This document shows positions 34,110 through 43,678 of a stretch of DNA of 64,000 nt, one piece after another (within the stretch, counting starts at the first letter, position 1; each line of letters starts with the position of its first letter). This stretch comes from a virus, in IMG/VR virus record IMGVR_UViG_3300035698_013060, positions 62,001 to 126,000 of that record. The stretch is one strand, 5' to 3'. A program made the position numbers and the translations under genes. The notes beneath the pieces are model-generated. The model searched no databases, had not been told where the DNA came from, and saw nothing but the letters and a program-made list of their open reading frames with translations.

Positions 34110-35765
34110 ATGAAAAAGGCGATAGTCACGGCATGTTACGGTAAGGATTACGAGGCAATGGGTGCGGTCACGTTACCTCTAATCAGGAGATACGCGAAGT
34201 CTGTAGGTGCAGAGTTCATCCAGATCTCAGAGAGGAAATTCCCTGAAAACCCAGCGTTTTTTGAGAAGTTCCAGTTGTTTGACATTCTGACCAAGTTCGA
34301 CCGAGTCATATGGATGGACTCGGACATCCTTGTCAGGGATGATTGCCCCGACCTGTTCGGCCTAGTGCCGAGAGAGCAGGTCGGGGCCTTCGACGAAGGG
34401 GCCTTCATACCGGATAGAGTCATGGTGATGAGACAGGCTTTTCAGTTCTACGGGTTCAAGCCTCCAAAAGACTGGAAAGGAAGCTACTACAATACTGGAA
34501 TACTCGTTGCTTCCAGGATGCATAGATTCCTCTTCGATCCGAGAGATGTCAAACTTGGGTTCGAATGTGACCAGGGTGAACAGACTCTCATCAACTGTCG
34601 GGCCTTGGAACGTAAGTTCAAGTTCACGGGACTAGACTACAGGTTGAACCGGATGTCTTGTATGGACAAGTTCGTCGGTCTTCCAAGACACGACGCGCAC
34701 ATCATTCATTACGCAGGAGCTCCGAATAAGGAGACTGCTACTGGCTTGATGCTGGGAGACCTTAAGAAATGGAATGAAGACAGCCCTGATTACTCGTACG
34801 ACAGACACGTATTTCTCCAGGTTCCTGGAGGTCTTGGGGATCAGATTTCCGTAGAACCAGTGGTCAGAGAACTGATTCGACAGTACAGCGTAGATTCGCA
34901 AATCGACGTCACTACTCACTGGCCGGAGATTTTCAGGCATGTTGTCTCTGAGAAGGTTAGGGTCCATAGAGCTGGAGAGTTCAGGGGAGAGCCTGATACC
35001 CCGTACTATCAGATGAAGACCTTGACGAGTCCAGATGAGGGAGATGGTTCATGGCAGTTTATGTCCCATACTCTGACTCATCCGATAGACTTTGCTTCTC
35101 TCATGACAATGCATGGGACTATCAAAGATGAGGACAAACAGATCAAGCTTCAGGTGGACAACGAGGATATACTCAGGCTTGAAGAAACAGCCTTTGAGGA
35201 TATTCACAACAGGGTCCTCGTACATCCAGGTAAAGGATGGACTACAAAGACCTTCAGTACAGACTGGTGGTCGTCAGTCGTAGACGAGCTTCTCAACAAC
35301 GGATCAGAAGTCGCTCTCATCGGCAACTATCTCAACGACAAACAGGGATTGGTTCTCGATGCTGACTATGAAGTCCCGGACGGAGTCCTTGATCTGAGAA
35401 ACATGCTTGACCTCAGAACGCTCTTCGCTGCGTGTTCATTGGCAGCCGGTCTCTTGTCTAATGATTCAGCTCCGATTCATATCGCAGGAGCTTTCAAAGG
35501 TTGGATCTTCCTGGTAGCAACATGCAAAGCACCTCACCTGTTACTTCCATTCAGGTATGGATCTCAAGAATACAGAACGACCGTCTTCCACGGTGAACGG
35601 AAGATGTGGGAAGACTTCGATACTAGGCCGTGCGTTGCCTCCAAGAAGACCATAGACGTCTTCCCTGAAGGATATACAATGGACGACTATATCCCGTCTC
35701 CGGAGGATGTCGCCATAGGCGTCTCCGGAACTATCGAAGACATGTTGGACGCATTATCGGAGTGA
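34110..35765 (+). CDS. Two-domain glycosyltransferase (GT8-like plus GT9-like), 551 aa
   Basis: The N-terminal 230 residues resemble GT8-type transferases: MKKAIVTACYGKDYEAMG, then FDRVIWMDSDILVRDD, which has the DxD metal/sugar-nucleotide motif (about 70-74). Residues about 235-551 resemble GT9 heptosyltransferases: VFLQVPGGLGDQISVEPVVREL, then RVLVHPGKGWTTKTFSTDWW, then LLSNDSAPIHIAGAF. The fusion may glycosylate virion fibres or modify host envelope sugars. It lies between an RCC1 gene and a fibre gene, so modification of the adjacent adhesins is attractive. No signal peptide is seen, so it acts in the cytoplasm. Confidence 0.8.
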   Translation: MKKAIVTACYGKDYEAMGAVTLPLIRRYAKSVGAEFIQISERKFPENPAFFEKFQLFDILTKFDRVIWMDSDILVRDDCPDLFGLVPREQVGAFDEGAFIPDRVMVMRQAFQFYGFKPPKDWKGSYYNTGILVASRMHRFLFDPRDVKLGFECDQGEQTLINCRALERKFKFTGLDYRLNRMSCMDKFVGLPRHDAHIIHYAGAPNKETATGLMLGDLKKWNEDSPDYSYDRHVFLQVPGGLGDQISVEPVVRELIRQYSVDSQIDVTTHWPEIFRHVVSEKVRVHRAGEFRGEPDTPYYQMKTLTSPDEGDGSWQFMSHTLTHPIDFASLMTMHGTIKDEDKQIKLQVDNEDILRLEETAFEDIHNRVLVHPGKGWTTKTFSTDWWSSVVDELLNNGSEVALIGNYLNDKQGLVLDADYEVPDGVLDLRNMLDLRTLFAACSLAAGLLSNDSAPIHIAGAFKGWIFLVATCKAPHLLLPFRYGSQEYRTTVFHGERKMWEDFDTRPCVASKKTIDVFPEGYTMDDYIPSPEDVAIGVSGTIEDMLDALSE

Positions 35766-35846
35766 ACAACATTCCATTAAGAATAAAGAGGCAGGTCGGT
35801 ATCGGACTGGACCGGCCGTGACAGTAACCACGTTAGGAGCCCAGCC

Positions 35847-37871
35847 ATGTTCCTCGGAAATTGGATAACCTCGTCAGGGACGACTGCCGAGAGGCCGGAT
35901 CCTCCCCCGTTCATAGGGTACTTTTTCTTCGACGTTGATGTCGGAGGCCCCGTGTGGTGGAATGGAATAGCCTGGACGTCAGATATACCCGGTATCAGCT
36001 CCGGTGACGTCTATGGACCAACGGCTGAAAGGCCAACAACTCCATTCGACGGGCAGTACTACTTCGACACTGATCTGAATGCACCGATCTGGTGGAACAG
36101 TACCGATTGGGTCCAAGCCCCTACGCTCTCTGGTTTGGTGTTTGGACCGACTGCCAACAGGCCGATAACTCCAACTGACGGGCAGTACTACTTCGATACC
36201 AGCCTCATGCGGCCGATCTGGTACAACGGTTCGAGTTGGAGTCTTGGTGATTGGATCGATCCATCTCTCTTGAGAGGAACAACTGCTGAACGCCCAGTCG
36301 ATGCTTTCCCGGGTCAGTACTTCTTTGATATCGTCATTGGACGGCCTGTCTGGTGGAGTGGTTCGGCTTGGGAAGAAGAGGTACACACTCACGCGATCAC
36401 GGATGTGACCAACCTTCAGAGCGTTCTAAACGCCAAAGCTGCGCTGGTCCATACTCATGATATCTCTGACACAACGAGTCTCCAAGGGGAACTGGACGGT
36501 AAGAGTGATACAGGGCATGATCATATCGGGACGTATGCTGATGTATCTCACTCGCACCTGATCTCCGATGTCACTAACCTTCAGACCATCCTGAATGGGA
36601 AGACGAATACCGGTCATGGCCATGTTATCTCAGATACCACGGGCCTACAGACCGCTCTGAACGGAAAATCTGATACAGGACATACTCACGCCGTTGCAGA
36701 CGTGACTGGTCTTCAGACAGAACTCGACGGCAAGGCCCTATCAGGCCACGACCATGATACCACATACAGTCAGATCGGTCATGGACACACCATCTCTGAT
36801 GTCACCAACCTCCAAACCTCTCTCGACGGTAAGTCAGATACAGGCCACGACCATTCCGGGACGTACTCCCCGGTTGGTCACGGCCATACCATCTCCGACA
36901 TTACAAGCCTTCAGAGTTCCTTGGATGATAAGAGCGACGATGGCCACGGTCACGTCATCTCTGATACCACAGGGCTACAGACAGCACTGGACGGCAAGAC
37001 AGACACCGGTCATGATCACGGCATCGGAGACGTCACGGGCCTACAGACCGCCCTCGACGGTAAGAGCAACGACGGACATGACCATGCCGGGGATTACAGC
37101 CCCCTAGCCCATGATCATGATTCAGACTACGCAGCACTGATTCATTCTCACGACGGAGCATATGCCCCTGTCGGGCACGGCCATGCTATCGTAGATGTGA
37201 CTGGTCTTCAGACATCTCTTGACGGGAAGTCTGATACGGATCATACCCATGCTGGAACGTATGCACCGATAGTACATACCCATGTCATCTCAGATACAAC
37301 GGGCCTCCAGACGGCTCTTGATGGGAAAGCGGCAACGACTCATAGTCACGCTATCAGTGACGTGACAAGCCTTCAAACGACACTGGACGGGAAAGCTCTT
37401 AAGACGAACGTCCTGGAGCTTAACAATACGACTCCGTTCACTCCGGATACTGACTACGAACCGGCCACTAAGAAGTATGTGGATGACAACGGTGGCTGCA
37501 GTAGTACGCCGAAAAATAGACCACTACATCTCGTCATGAGGACGTCGCTTCTCTCCACAACAGACCTCTTCAAACAAGCCAATGGATTCACCTACATCTA
37601 TCACGGAGACGACTTCGTCCTATCGGCGGTTTACCTGGTTCAGATCGTTGTTGATACTGGTCCGACTGAAGCCAACGTGATGATGAAGGTAAATGGGGTA
37701 GATGCTTTTGCTTCCGCAGTCGTGATAGACGATCTGCCTGATACTGAGACAGCGACGGTCCTATCCGGTACTCCGACACTTACAGAAGGGGACTCTGTGA
37801 CGTTCGTCGTCACTCAGGGGACCAATGCTGACGCCTCCGGGCTGGTAGCTGTCCTAGTCGGGAGCCTCTAA
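35847..37871 (+). CDS. Long tail-fibre protein with His-X-His array, 674 aa
   Basis: Residues 1-175 hold four modules of TAERPxxxxxGQYYFDTxxxxPIWWNGxxW, each about 44 residues. Residues 178-520 are an array of 22-residue HxH units (ISDVTGLQTALDGKSDTGHDH and variants), some with an extra xGTYSPxGHGH insert. Then FTPDTDYEPATKKYVDDNGG leads to a 120-residue beta-sandwich tip. The same modules occur in the minus-strand fibre at 21378. HxH spacing fits metal-stabilised trimeric needles as in T4 gp37. The ribosome site is AGGAGC. It would be the main long fibre of this cluster. Confidence 0.82.
   Translation: MFLGNWITSSGTTAERPDPPPFIGYFFFDVDVGGPVWWNGIAWTSDIPGISSGDVYGPTAERPTTPFDGQYYFDTDLNAPIWWNSTDWVQAPTLSGLVFGPTANRPITPTDGQYYFDTSLMRPIWYNGSSWSLGDWIDPSLLRGTTAERPVDAFPGQYFFDIVIGRPVWWSGSAWEEEVHTHAITDVTNLQSVLNAKAALVHTHDISDTTSLQGELDGKSDTGHDHIGTYADVSHSHLISDVTNLQTILNGKTNTGHGHVISDTTGLQTALNGKSDTGHTHAVADVTGLQTELDGKALSGHDHDTTYSQIGHGHTISDVTNLQTSLDGKSDTGHDHSGTYSPVGHGHTISDITSLQSSLDDKSDDGHGHVISDTTGLQTALDGKTDTGHDHGIGDVTGLQTALDGKSNDGHDHAGDYSPLAHDHDSDYAALIHSHDGAYAPVGHGHAIVDVTGLQTSLDGKSDTDHTHAGTYAPIVHTHVISDTTGLQTALDGKAATTHSHAISDVTSLQTTLDGKALKTNVLELNNTTPFTPDTDYEPATKKYVDDNGGCSSTPKNRPLHLVMRTSLLSTTDLFKQANGFTYIYHGDDFVLSAVYLVQIVVDTGPTEANVMMKVNGVDAFASAVVIDDLPDTETATVLSGTPTLTEGDSVTFVVTQGTNADASGLVAVLVGSL
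36370..37405. repeat. Degenerate 66-bp repeat array coding HxH fibre units
   Basis: At least twelve units of about 66 bases coding x-HxH-x-ISDxTxLQTxLDGK lie in tandem, with several 33-base inserts coding GTYSPVGHGH-type segments. DNA copies are diverged but alignable. Confidence 0.85.
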
Positions 37872-37873
37872 TC

Positions 37874-38632
37874 ATGATGCCACAAGTAGTTCCATCTGGT
37901 TCCGGAGGTCCGGACGGTATACCGGACCCTGAGAGCCCTCCTCCGGATGTCGGAGATTAGATATGGCTTGATATCTCTAAACCTGGATCCATTAGTCCGT
38001 ATCCTGCCGTGAATAACCTGTATGACCTCAGTGGTCACGGGTACGACATGAGAAGGATCGGGAATTTCTTTACAGCTCCCGCTGCTTCTAATGGTGGATT
38101 CGGTGGTAGAGAGACCATTAAGTTTGACGGGTCCAAAGATGGTCTCAGAAACAGCGGATCTACTCCGAATGCTCCAGGACCTTGGTCGATGGTAATCGTA
38201 TACCAGAGCGTAGGGACTCCTACAGCTGGTGATTGCCTTTTCGCATCTGATAACACTGGTGGTAACGACACATTCAATCTTTTTCATACGGCGGCCGGTG
38301 GTCCTCTCGAGATCCACTACAAGAGCTCTAACGGAACACTTGGCACCATTCAAGCTGAGTCCGCAGGTGGGAATACATCCCCTTCGATAATCACCCTCAA
38401 TTCCGACGGTGTGGATTATATGGAGACTTTCCACAATGGGGTCTTCGTAGCATCGGCCAACGTCGCCTCTGGTTTCATAGGATGGATAAAGGCCTACAGA
38501 CTTGGGATCGATGATGCTGGAGATGGACCGAAGAACATGTATTTCGCAGAGCTGAGACTGTACAACGCGGTATTGACTAATGCTCAAAGGTCATACTACG
38601 AGAACTACCTCATGTGGAAGTGGGGCATATAG
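37874..38632 (+). pseudogene. LamG-like adhesin gene interrupted by in-frame TAG at 37958
   Basis: An ATG at 37874 opens a 28-codon Pro/Gly-rich frame (MMPQVVPSGSGGPDG...) that reaches TAG at 37958-37960. The same frame then continues without a stop as IWLDISKPGSISPYPAVNNL to 38632, a concanavalin/LamG-type domain common in phage adhesins (WLD...DLSGHGYDM...IKFDG...). Without the TAG it would be one 252-residue protein. Either the gene is inactivated, the TAG is read through, or the LamG part starts at the GTG at 38006 or ATG at 38009. TAG is an ordinary stop for many genes here, so genome-wide recoding is unlikely. Confidence 0.65.
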
Positions 38633-38647
38633 CCCGAGGAGATTGAT

Positions 38648-39265
38648 ATGCCAGGACTCAGAAAGATAATTGTTAACGCCGAGGGCGACTATAGGCTCCA
38701 ATGCTTATGTGACATTGGTCCTTCCAGATTCGTCGGAGCAGGTCGGACATTTCTAGCCCAGGAGAATCTCCAAGGGCTGGTGAATGCTCACATCATCATG
38801 TATATCCCTCAAGCGGAGATTGTACCATTCGTCCCTGAGGTGATGTCCAAAGAGGAAGCAGCTCTCGAAAGGATAAGACAGGTAGACAGCAAGACTTCCC
38901 ATCTGATAACTGACAATGGGTTTGTCTTCACTTGTCACGGTCAGGATCCGCAAAACTTCTCTCTCACGATCCCTGATCAGTCCACCTGGAATGGAATGTC
39001 CATCGCTTCAATAGCTGGGATCATTCCATACCCGATTACGGTTTCGACGATTGATGACTTCCCCTTCCTTCTCTACGATCAGACTGATGTATTGACATTC
39101 TACGGAACCGGAGCTACGACGATAAACACCAGGCTTGTCTCTGGTAGAGGGATTAAGAATGAAGTCCATCGTCTAGAGAGTGATCCTGCCAGTACGTGGG
39201 AAGACATCAGAGACGTTCCTGATAACAGAACTATTGACAACCTGTTTCCTGACTTTACCCCTTAA
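38648..39265 (+). CDS. Hypothetical fibre-cluster protein, 205 aa
   Basis: The ATG has GAGGAGATTG upstream. The N-terminal 60 residues are beta-rich (GLRKIIVNAEGDYRLQCLCDIG), then a helical stretch (VMSKEEAALERIRQVDSKTSHL) that may be a linker, then a beta-rich C-terminus. By position it is an adhesin or fibre accessory. No known domain was identified. Confidence 0.6.
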   Translation: MPGLRKIIVNAEGDYRLQCLCDIGPSRFVGAGRTFLAQENLQGLVNAHIIMYIPQAEIVPFVPEVMSKEEAALERIRQVDSKTSHLITDNGFVFTCHGQDPQNFSLTIPDQSTWNGMSIASIAGIIPYPITVSTIDDFPFLLYDQTDVLTFYGTGATTINTRLVSGRGIKNEVHRLESDPASTWEDIRDVPDNRTIDNLFPDFTP

Positions 39266-39325
39266 AGAGGGGAGAGTGGAAACTACTGTGCCCTTAACAA
39301 CTCACTAACATCGGAGAGAACTCAG

Positions 39326-39793
39326 ATGAACATTCAGTATGCAAAGCTTTGCTCGCTTGTCCTCCAAGACATCAACCATGGCATCCCGATCATGCCCTTC
39401 GACATCAGTGTCGGTGGGACCGGTCGGACAAACATGATGTATCACTTTACTCCTGATGTGGAGTTGGTGACTTTCGGAGACAATTTCGGTGTGGTAGTGC
39501 AGGACAGCCAAGACCAAGACAGTCGGAAGATCTGTGCATTCGTCTGTTCGGACGAAGTTATCACTGCCAGCCCTGAGATCCTCGATGATGTCGTCGAGAT
39601 GGGCCTAGCTGCTTGGGGTGGAAAACTCCTGGCTCCCCACGAAGCACGGACCCTGGCCCTGAAGCTTCAACCGGCAAGACAGATCGAATTGCCTGATCCT
39701 GAGAATCCCGAAAACATCCTGACGTACGATCTCGGCGAGATTACTCTCGACGGTGATGACGTCTTGACCCGGACGAGAACCCTCGTCGAGTAA
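39326..39793 (+). CDS. Hypothetical fibre-cluster protein, 155 aa
   Basis: The protein is unrecognised. It has a beta-rich N-terminal domain (DVELVTFGDNFGVVVQDSQDQDSRKICAFV) and a helical segment (LLAPHEARTLALKLQPARQIELPDPENPE) that may be a fibre-chaperone-like helix. It sits between the 205-aa protein and the second RCC1 gene and is probably part of the same transcript. Confidence 0.55.
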   Translation: MNIQYAKLCSLVLQDINHGIPIMPFDISVGGTGRTNMMYHFTPDVELVTFGDNFGVVVQDSQDQDSRKICAFVCSDEVITASPEILDDVVEMGLAAWGGKLLAPHEARTLALKLQPARQIELPDPENPENILTYDLGEITLDGDDVLTRTRTLVE

Positions 39794-39838
39794 TGAGAAG
39801 GTTGAAATAGGTAGGACCTTTTCATAGGAGACTTACGA

Positions 39839-41209
39839 ATGAGCAAACTAGACGTATCTAAGATTGATGCTGAAGGCTTTCCGAACAAAACTGGTATCAG
39901 ACTGAGACCCGATGGTCTCGGAGGTCACCATTGGGATCATTGGTTTCCAATCGGGGGGATCTTTGCTCCAATCAAACTCTCTTATGAAGGTATATTTGCC
40001 TTTGACGTGAGAGATAAGTCTTTGTGGGCTTGGGGAAACAATACAGACGGGAAATGTGGAATCGGGTCAGCTACACTGGCTATACTCTCTCCTACCAGAG
40101 TAGCGGGAGAACACAGGTTCAGGATGATCGGCTGTACCGAGCAGAATAATGAAAATCATGCTGTGGCTCTTCGAGAAGATGGTACTGCATGGTCTTGGGG
40201 TAGTGGTGTTGCTGGTAGACTGGGAGTAGGAAGTATTGTTTCGTACAACTCTCCAGTTTCTGTACACGGAAATCATACTTTCGTGAAAGTCGTAGCTAGA
40301 GACGGGGGATGTACTGGTCTTCGAAAAGATGGTACTGTCTGGTCTTGGGGTAGTGGTGCTGATGGAGTGCTAGGTGATGATACGATTATCGATAAACTAA
40401 CGCCAGTATCTGTCGTTGGAGGACATTCATTCGTCGATATTGAAGTCCACGCTCGACGCATTCTTGCCATTAAAGAAGATGGCACTGTATGGTCTTGGGG
40501 AAACAATGATAATGGGACGCTTGGACTCGGTGATATAGTACACCGATCATCTCCTGTGATGATTGTAGGTCATGTCTTCACCAGAATCGGAACTAGCAAT
40601 GCCTGGGGTGATTTCGTTGACTCTTCTTATGGTTTCAAGGAGGATGATTCTCTTTGGATGTGGGGAAACGGGACATATGGAGTATTAGGAAATGGATCTA
40701 TAAGCGATAAGTTTGTGCCCACTTCCGTTAGTGGCGGACACAATTTTGTCGATATCCAGGTCTATGACCATGTTATAGCTCTTCGAGAAGATGGTACTGC
40801 ATGGTCTTGGGGTCACAACCTAAATGGAGAAATTGGTAACAATACTTCTCCTACAGATCTCAATGTACCAACCTCTGTCAACGGAGGGCATATTTTCGTT
40901 AAAGTCGCCAGGCTTCACAGTTCCTCGTACGGCATAGACGAGAATGGACAAGTGTGGTCGTGGGGATTTAACACATTCGGAGAACTTGGAGACGGAACTA
41001 CAATAGGTAAATTGGTGCCGGTGTCTGTAACAGGAAATCATTCCTTTGTAGACATCATTGGAGCAAACGAGGCCACGATAGCAGCCAGAAAGGACGATGG
41101 TTCTCTCTGGATGTGGGGATCTCATGGCGATGGGCAATGTGGCGATGGTACAGCTATCACTGACGCTAAACCCGATCCTGTCATGGTACTCCATAATTTC
41201 GGTTGGTAA
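39839..41209 (+). CDS. RCC1-repeat beta-propeller protein 2, 456 aa
   Basis: The ATG follows AGGAGACTTACGA. About seven RCC1 blades occupy residues 55-450: AWGNNTDGKCGIG, SWGSGVAGRLGVG, SWGSGADGVLGDD, SWGNNDNGTLGLG, MWGNGTYGVLGNG, SWGHNLNGEIGNN and SWGFNTFGELGDG. The boxes LREDGTAWSWG and LRKDGTVWSWG are repeated at DNA level. The N-terminal 50 residues (MSKLDVSKIDAEGFPNKTG) differ from the other two copies apart from a shared MSKL start with the third. It is likely a surface-binding head; length fits one full seven-blade propeller. Confidence 0.85.
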   Translation: MSKLDVSKIDAEGFPNKTGIRLRPDGLGGHHWDHWFPIGGIFAPIKLSYEGIFAFDVRDKSLWAWGNNTDGKCGIGSATLAILSPTRVAGEHRFRMIGCTEQNNENHAVALREDGTAWSWGSGVAGRLGVGSIVSYNSPVSVHGNHTFVKVVARDGGCTGLRKDGTVWSWGSGADGVLGDDTIIDKLTPVSVVGGHSFVDIEVHARRILAIKEDGTVWSWGNNDNGTLGLGDIVHRSSPVMIVGHVFTRIGTSNAWGDFVDSSYGFKEDDSLWMWGNGTYGVLGNGSISDKFVPTSVSGGHNFVDIQVYDHVIALREDGTAWSWGHNLNGEIGNNTSPTDLNVPTSVNGGHIFVKVARLHSSSYGIDENGQVWSWGFNTFGELGDGTTIGKLVPVSVTGNHSFVDIIGANEATIAARKDDGSLWMWGSHGDGQCGDGTAITDAKPDPVMVLHNFGW

Positions 41210-41229
41210 TCGACCTCTCAGCAGTACGA

Positions 41230-41268
41230 CCCCTGCCCTACAAGGGCAGGGGCTCTTCTGCTGTTTTC
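41230..41268 (+). terminator. Terminator
   Basis: CCCCTGCCC/GGGCAGGGG (9 bp, 5-base loop) followed by CTCTTCTGCTGTTTTCTT, downstream of RCC1 protein 2. Confidence 0.82.
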
Positions 41269-41419
41269 TTCGTAAAACGTGTATCCGTCAGTCCTTGCGT
41301 CCGAGGACCGATATAACAATAAATTGGACCTATATTAGCAATGCAGTGACTTCCCATTCAATGAATGGGATTTTCACTACAGAGCCTAGACAGACGGGAA
41401 CGCATCGAGGAGAGAACGC

Positions 41420-43672
41420 ATGGCGACAGACAACCAGCTTCTGGCCGACTTCGTGGTGGCCTCTAAGTATTCGAACTACATTGCGGAGAAGAAAAGGAGA
41501 GAAATCTACGAAGAGTCGACGCTGAGAGTAACTGAGATGCACAGAGCTCGATTCGATGGCGTAGGCGTCGATGAACACATTGATACGGCTGAGAAGATGA
41601 TGCTTGACAGGGAGATCCTGGGTTCCCAACGCGCACTCCAATTTGGTGGGGACGCGATCCTGAAGAAGAATGCCCGTATGTACAACTGTACAGGGAGTTA
41701 TTGTGATCGGGCCAAGTTCTTCCAAGAAGTAACTTGGGTTCTCCTATGTGGATGTGGAGCCGGATTCTCAGTCCAAAGACACCACATCGCTAAGCTCCCA
41801 GCCATCGCACGTCCCAAAGGTGAAGAGGTGACGTATGTCATCCCCGATACCATTGAAGGCTGGGCTGACTCTGTTGGTATCCTGATGTCTAGCTACTTTG
41901 TCACAGATCACCCCTTTCCAGAGTTCGCAGGGAAATGGGTCAACTTCGACTTCAGTCTTATCAGGCCTCTCGGAGCTCCGTTGTCTTACGGTGGTAAAGC
42001 TCCTGGACCTGATCCGTTGAAGAAGTCTTTGGAGAAGATGCGGAATCTCCTCCAACGTATTACCTGTGAAGAAGGGGAGACCAGACTTAATCCAATCGAC
42101 GCCTACGACCTTACCATGTACGCATCGGATGCAGTGGTTGCGGGTGGGGTCAGACGCAGTGCCTGTCTGTGTGCCTTCAGCGCGGATGATGAAGCAATGG
42201 CCCGAGCCAAGACTGGGCGTTGGAACCAAGAGAATCCGCAGAGAGGCCGTTCCAACAACTCAGCAGTCCTTTTGAGGGATGGTACAGACTATTCTAACTT
42301 CTTTACTCTCATAGAGCACATCAAAGAGTGGGGTGAGCCTGGGTTCTTATGGGTGGACGATCTGGATCAATTGTTCAATCCGTGTGTAGAGATAGGTCTC
42401 TGGCCGAAACATCCTGTGACAGGAGAGACTGGCTGGGCTTTCTGTAACCTGACTGAGATCAATGTAGCGACCTGTAGTACTCCTCAAGAGTTCTACGACA
42501 GGTGCCACGGTGCCACCATCCTCGGGACGCTCCAGGCAGCCTATACGGATTTCGGTTATCTTGGACAAGTTACTAAGGACATCGTTGAATTTGAATCTCT
42601 TATCGGGGTTTCGATGACAGGAATGATGCAGAACCCGGACATCGCACTGGACCCAGAGGTACAGCGGAATGGGGCTAAGATTGTCCTTGATACGAACGAG
42701 AAACTGGCTGCCAAGATTGGTATCAAGCCGTGTGCTCGTGGTACATGTATCAAGCCAGCCGGTTCAACAAGCTGTGTGTTCAGAGTTATCAGCCCTGGTA
42801 TTCACTACAACCATGCTCACAGGTACTTCCGGACAGTCCAGACCAACAAGACTGAGCCTACTGGAACCTACTTCAAGGAGCTCAACCCTCTCGCCGTGGA
42901 AGAAAGCGTCTGGAACGTCAACAAGACGGACTGGGCCATGACTTTCCGTATCGAGACAGGTGGTAAGGGCATCGTGAAGAGAGACATGAATGCCATGAAA
43001 CTCTTGGATGCTGTGAAACTGACTCAAGAGAACTGGGTTGGTGCAGGGAAGGTAGAAGAAAGATGTGCCATGCCATTCCTAACTCACAACGTCTCCAATA
43101 CGGTTGACGTTGCGGATGGAGAGTGGGAAGAAGTGGTTAAGTTTATCTACGTGAATCGTCACCGTTTCACCGGAGTTACTCTACTATCTGACGGTGGGGA
43201 CTTGGACTTTCCACAAGCTCCGTTCTGTGAAGTCCTTACGTCTGATGAAGTCGTCGAGCACTACGGCGTCGGAGCCATCATGTCCAGCGGTCTAATCGTT
43301 GATGGGATGCACGCGTTCGACGATGACTTGTGGGCAGCTTGCGGCTGCGCTCTTGGGAAGGGAGAAGACCTGGAGAAGAAGCTTGATATCGGTCTTCCGA
43401 GGCGAGTGGCAGAGGCTTGGGAAGCAGTCAGAGAATCTAGAAGAGACTGGGTCCGAAGAGCTATACAGTTCGCCGATAGGTACTTCGACGGAAATACCAT
43501 CAAGATGACCCGGTGTCTCAAGCGCGTTCATAACTGTAAGCGATGGGAAGATCTCGGTAGAGAGATGGTTCCAGTTGATTACACTCAGATGAGAGAAGAA
43601 GAGGACAATACTACTAAGTCCGAGACTATCGCCTGTGGTGGTAAGGACGGATCGTGTCGCATTGCTATTTAA
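41420..43672 (+). CDS. nrdJ: Adenosylcobalamin-type (class II) ribonucleotide reductase, 750 aa
   Basis: Length and motifs fit monomeric class II ribonucleoside-triphosphate reductase (Lactobacillus leichmannii type). FCNLTEINVATC (about residues 340-351) is the finger loop with the radical cysteine. MYNCTGSYCD (near 90) supplies one of the redox cysteines, CIKPAGSTSCV (about 443-453) the phosphate region, and two C-terminal cysteines (C739 and C746) shuttle electrons. The enzyme converts ribonucleotides to deoxyribonucleotides, using coenzyme B12 and no oxygen. The start has GAGGAG upstream. It begins a new transcription unit after a 210-base gap. The phage would need host B12. Confidence 0.85.
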   Translation: MATDNQLLADFVVASKYSNYIAEKKRREIYEESTLRVTEMHRARFDGVGVDEHIDTAEKMMLDREILGSQRALQFGGDAILKKNARMYNCTGSYCDRAKFFQEVTWVLLCGCGAGFSVQRHHIAKLPAIARPKGEEVTYVIPDTIEGWADSVGILMSSYFVTDHPFPEFAGKWVNFDFSLIRPLGAPLSYGGKAPGPDPLKKSLEKMRNLLQRITCEEGETRLNPIDAYDLTMYASDAVVAGGVRRSACLCAFSADDEAMARAKTGRWNQENPQRGRSNNSAVLLRDGTDYSNFFTLIEHIKEWGEPGFLWVDDLDQLFNPCVEIGLWPKHPVTGETGWAFCNLTEINVATCSTPQEFYDRCHGATILGTLQAAYTDFGYLGQVTKDIVEFESLIGVSMTGMMQNPDIALDPEVQRNGAKIVLDTNEKLAAKIGIKPCARGTCIKPAGSTSCVFRVISPGIHYNHAHRYFRTVQTNKTEPTGTYFKELNPLAVEESVWNVNKTDWAMTFRIETGGKGIVKRDMNAMKLLDAVKLTQENWVGAGKVEERCAMPFLTHNVSNTVDVADGEWEEVVKFIYVNRHRFTGVTLLSDGGDLDFPQAPFCEVLTSDEVVEHYGVGAIMSSGLIVDGMHAFDDDLWAACGCALGKGEDLEKKLDIGLPRRVAEAWEAVRESRRDWVRRAIQFADRYFDGNTIKMTRCLKRVHNCKRWEDLGREMVPVDYTQMREEEDNTTKSETIACGGKDGSCRIAI

Positions 43673-43678
43673 AGGAGA

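Noticed and set aside
37868-38587. Long minus-strand open frame (239 codons) opposite the LamG-like gene
   Set aside because: No ribosome site; the plus strand has a clear LamG-type protein pattern and the fibre genes around it are plus-strand.
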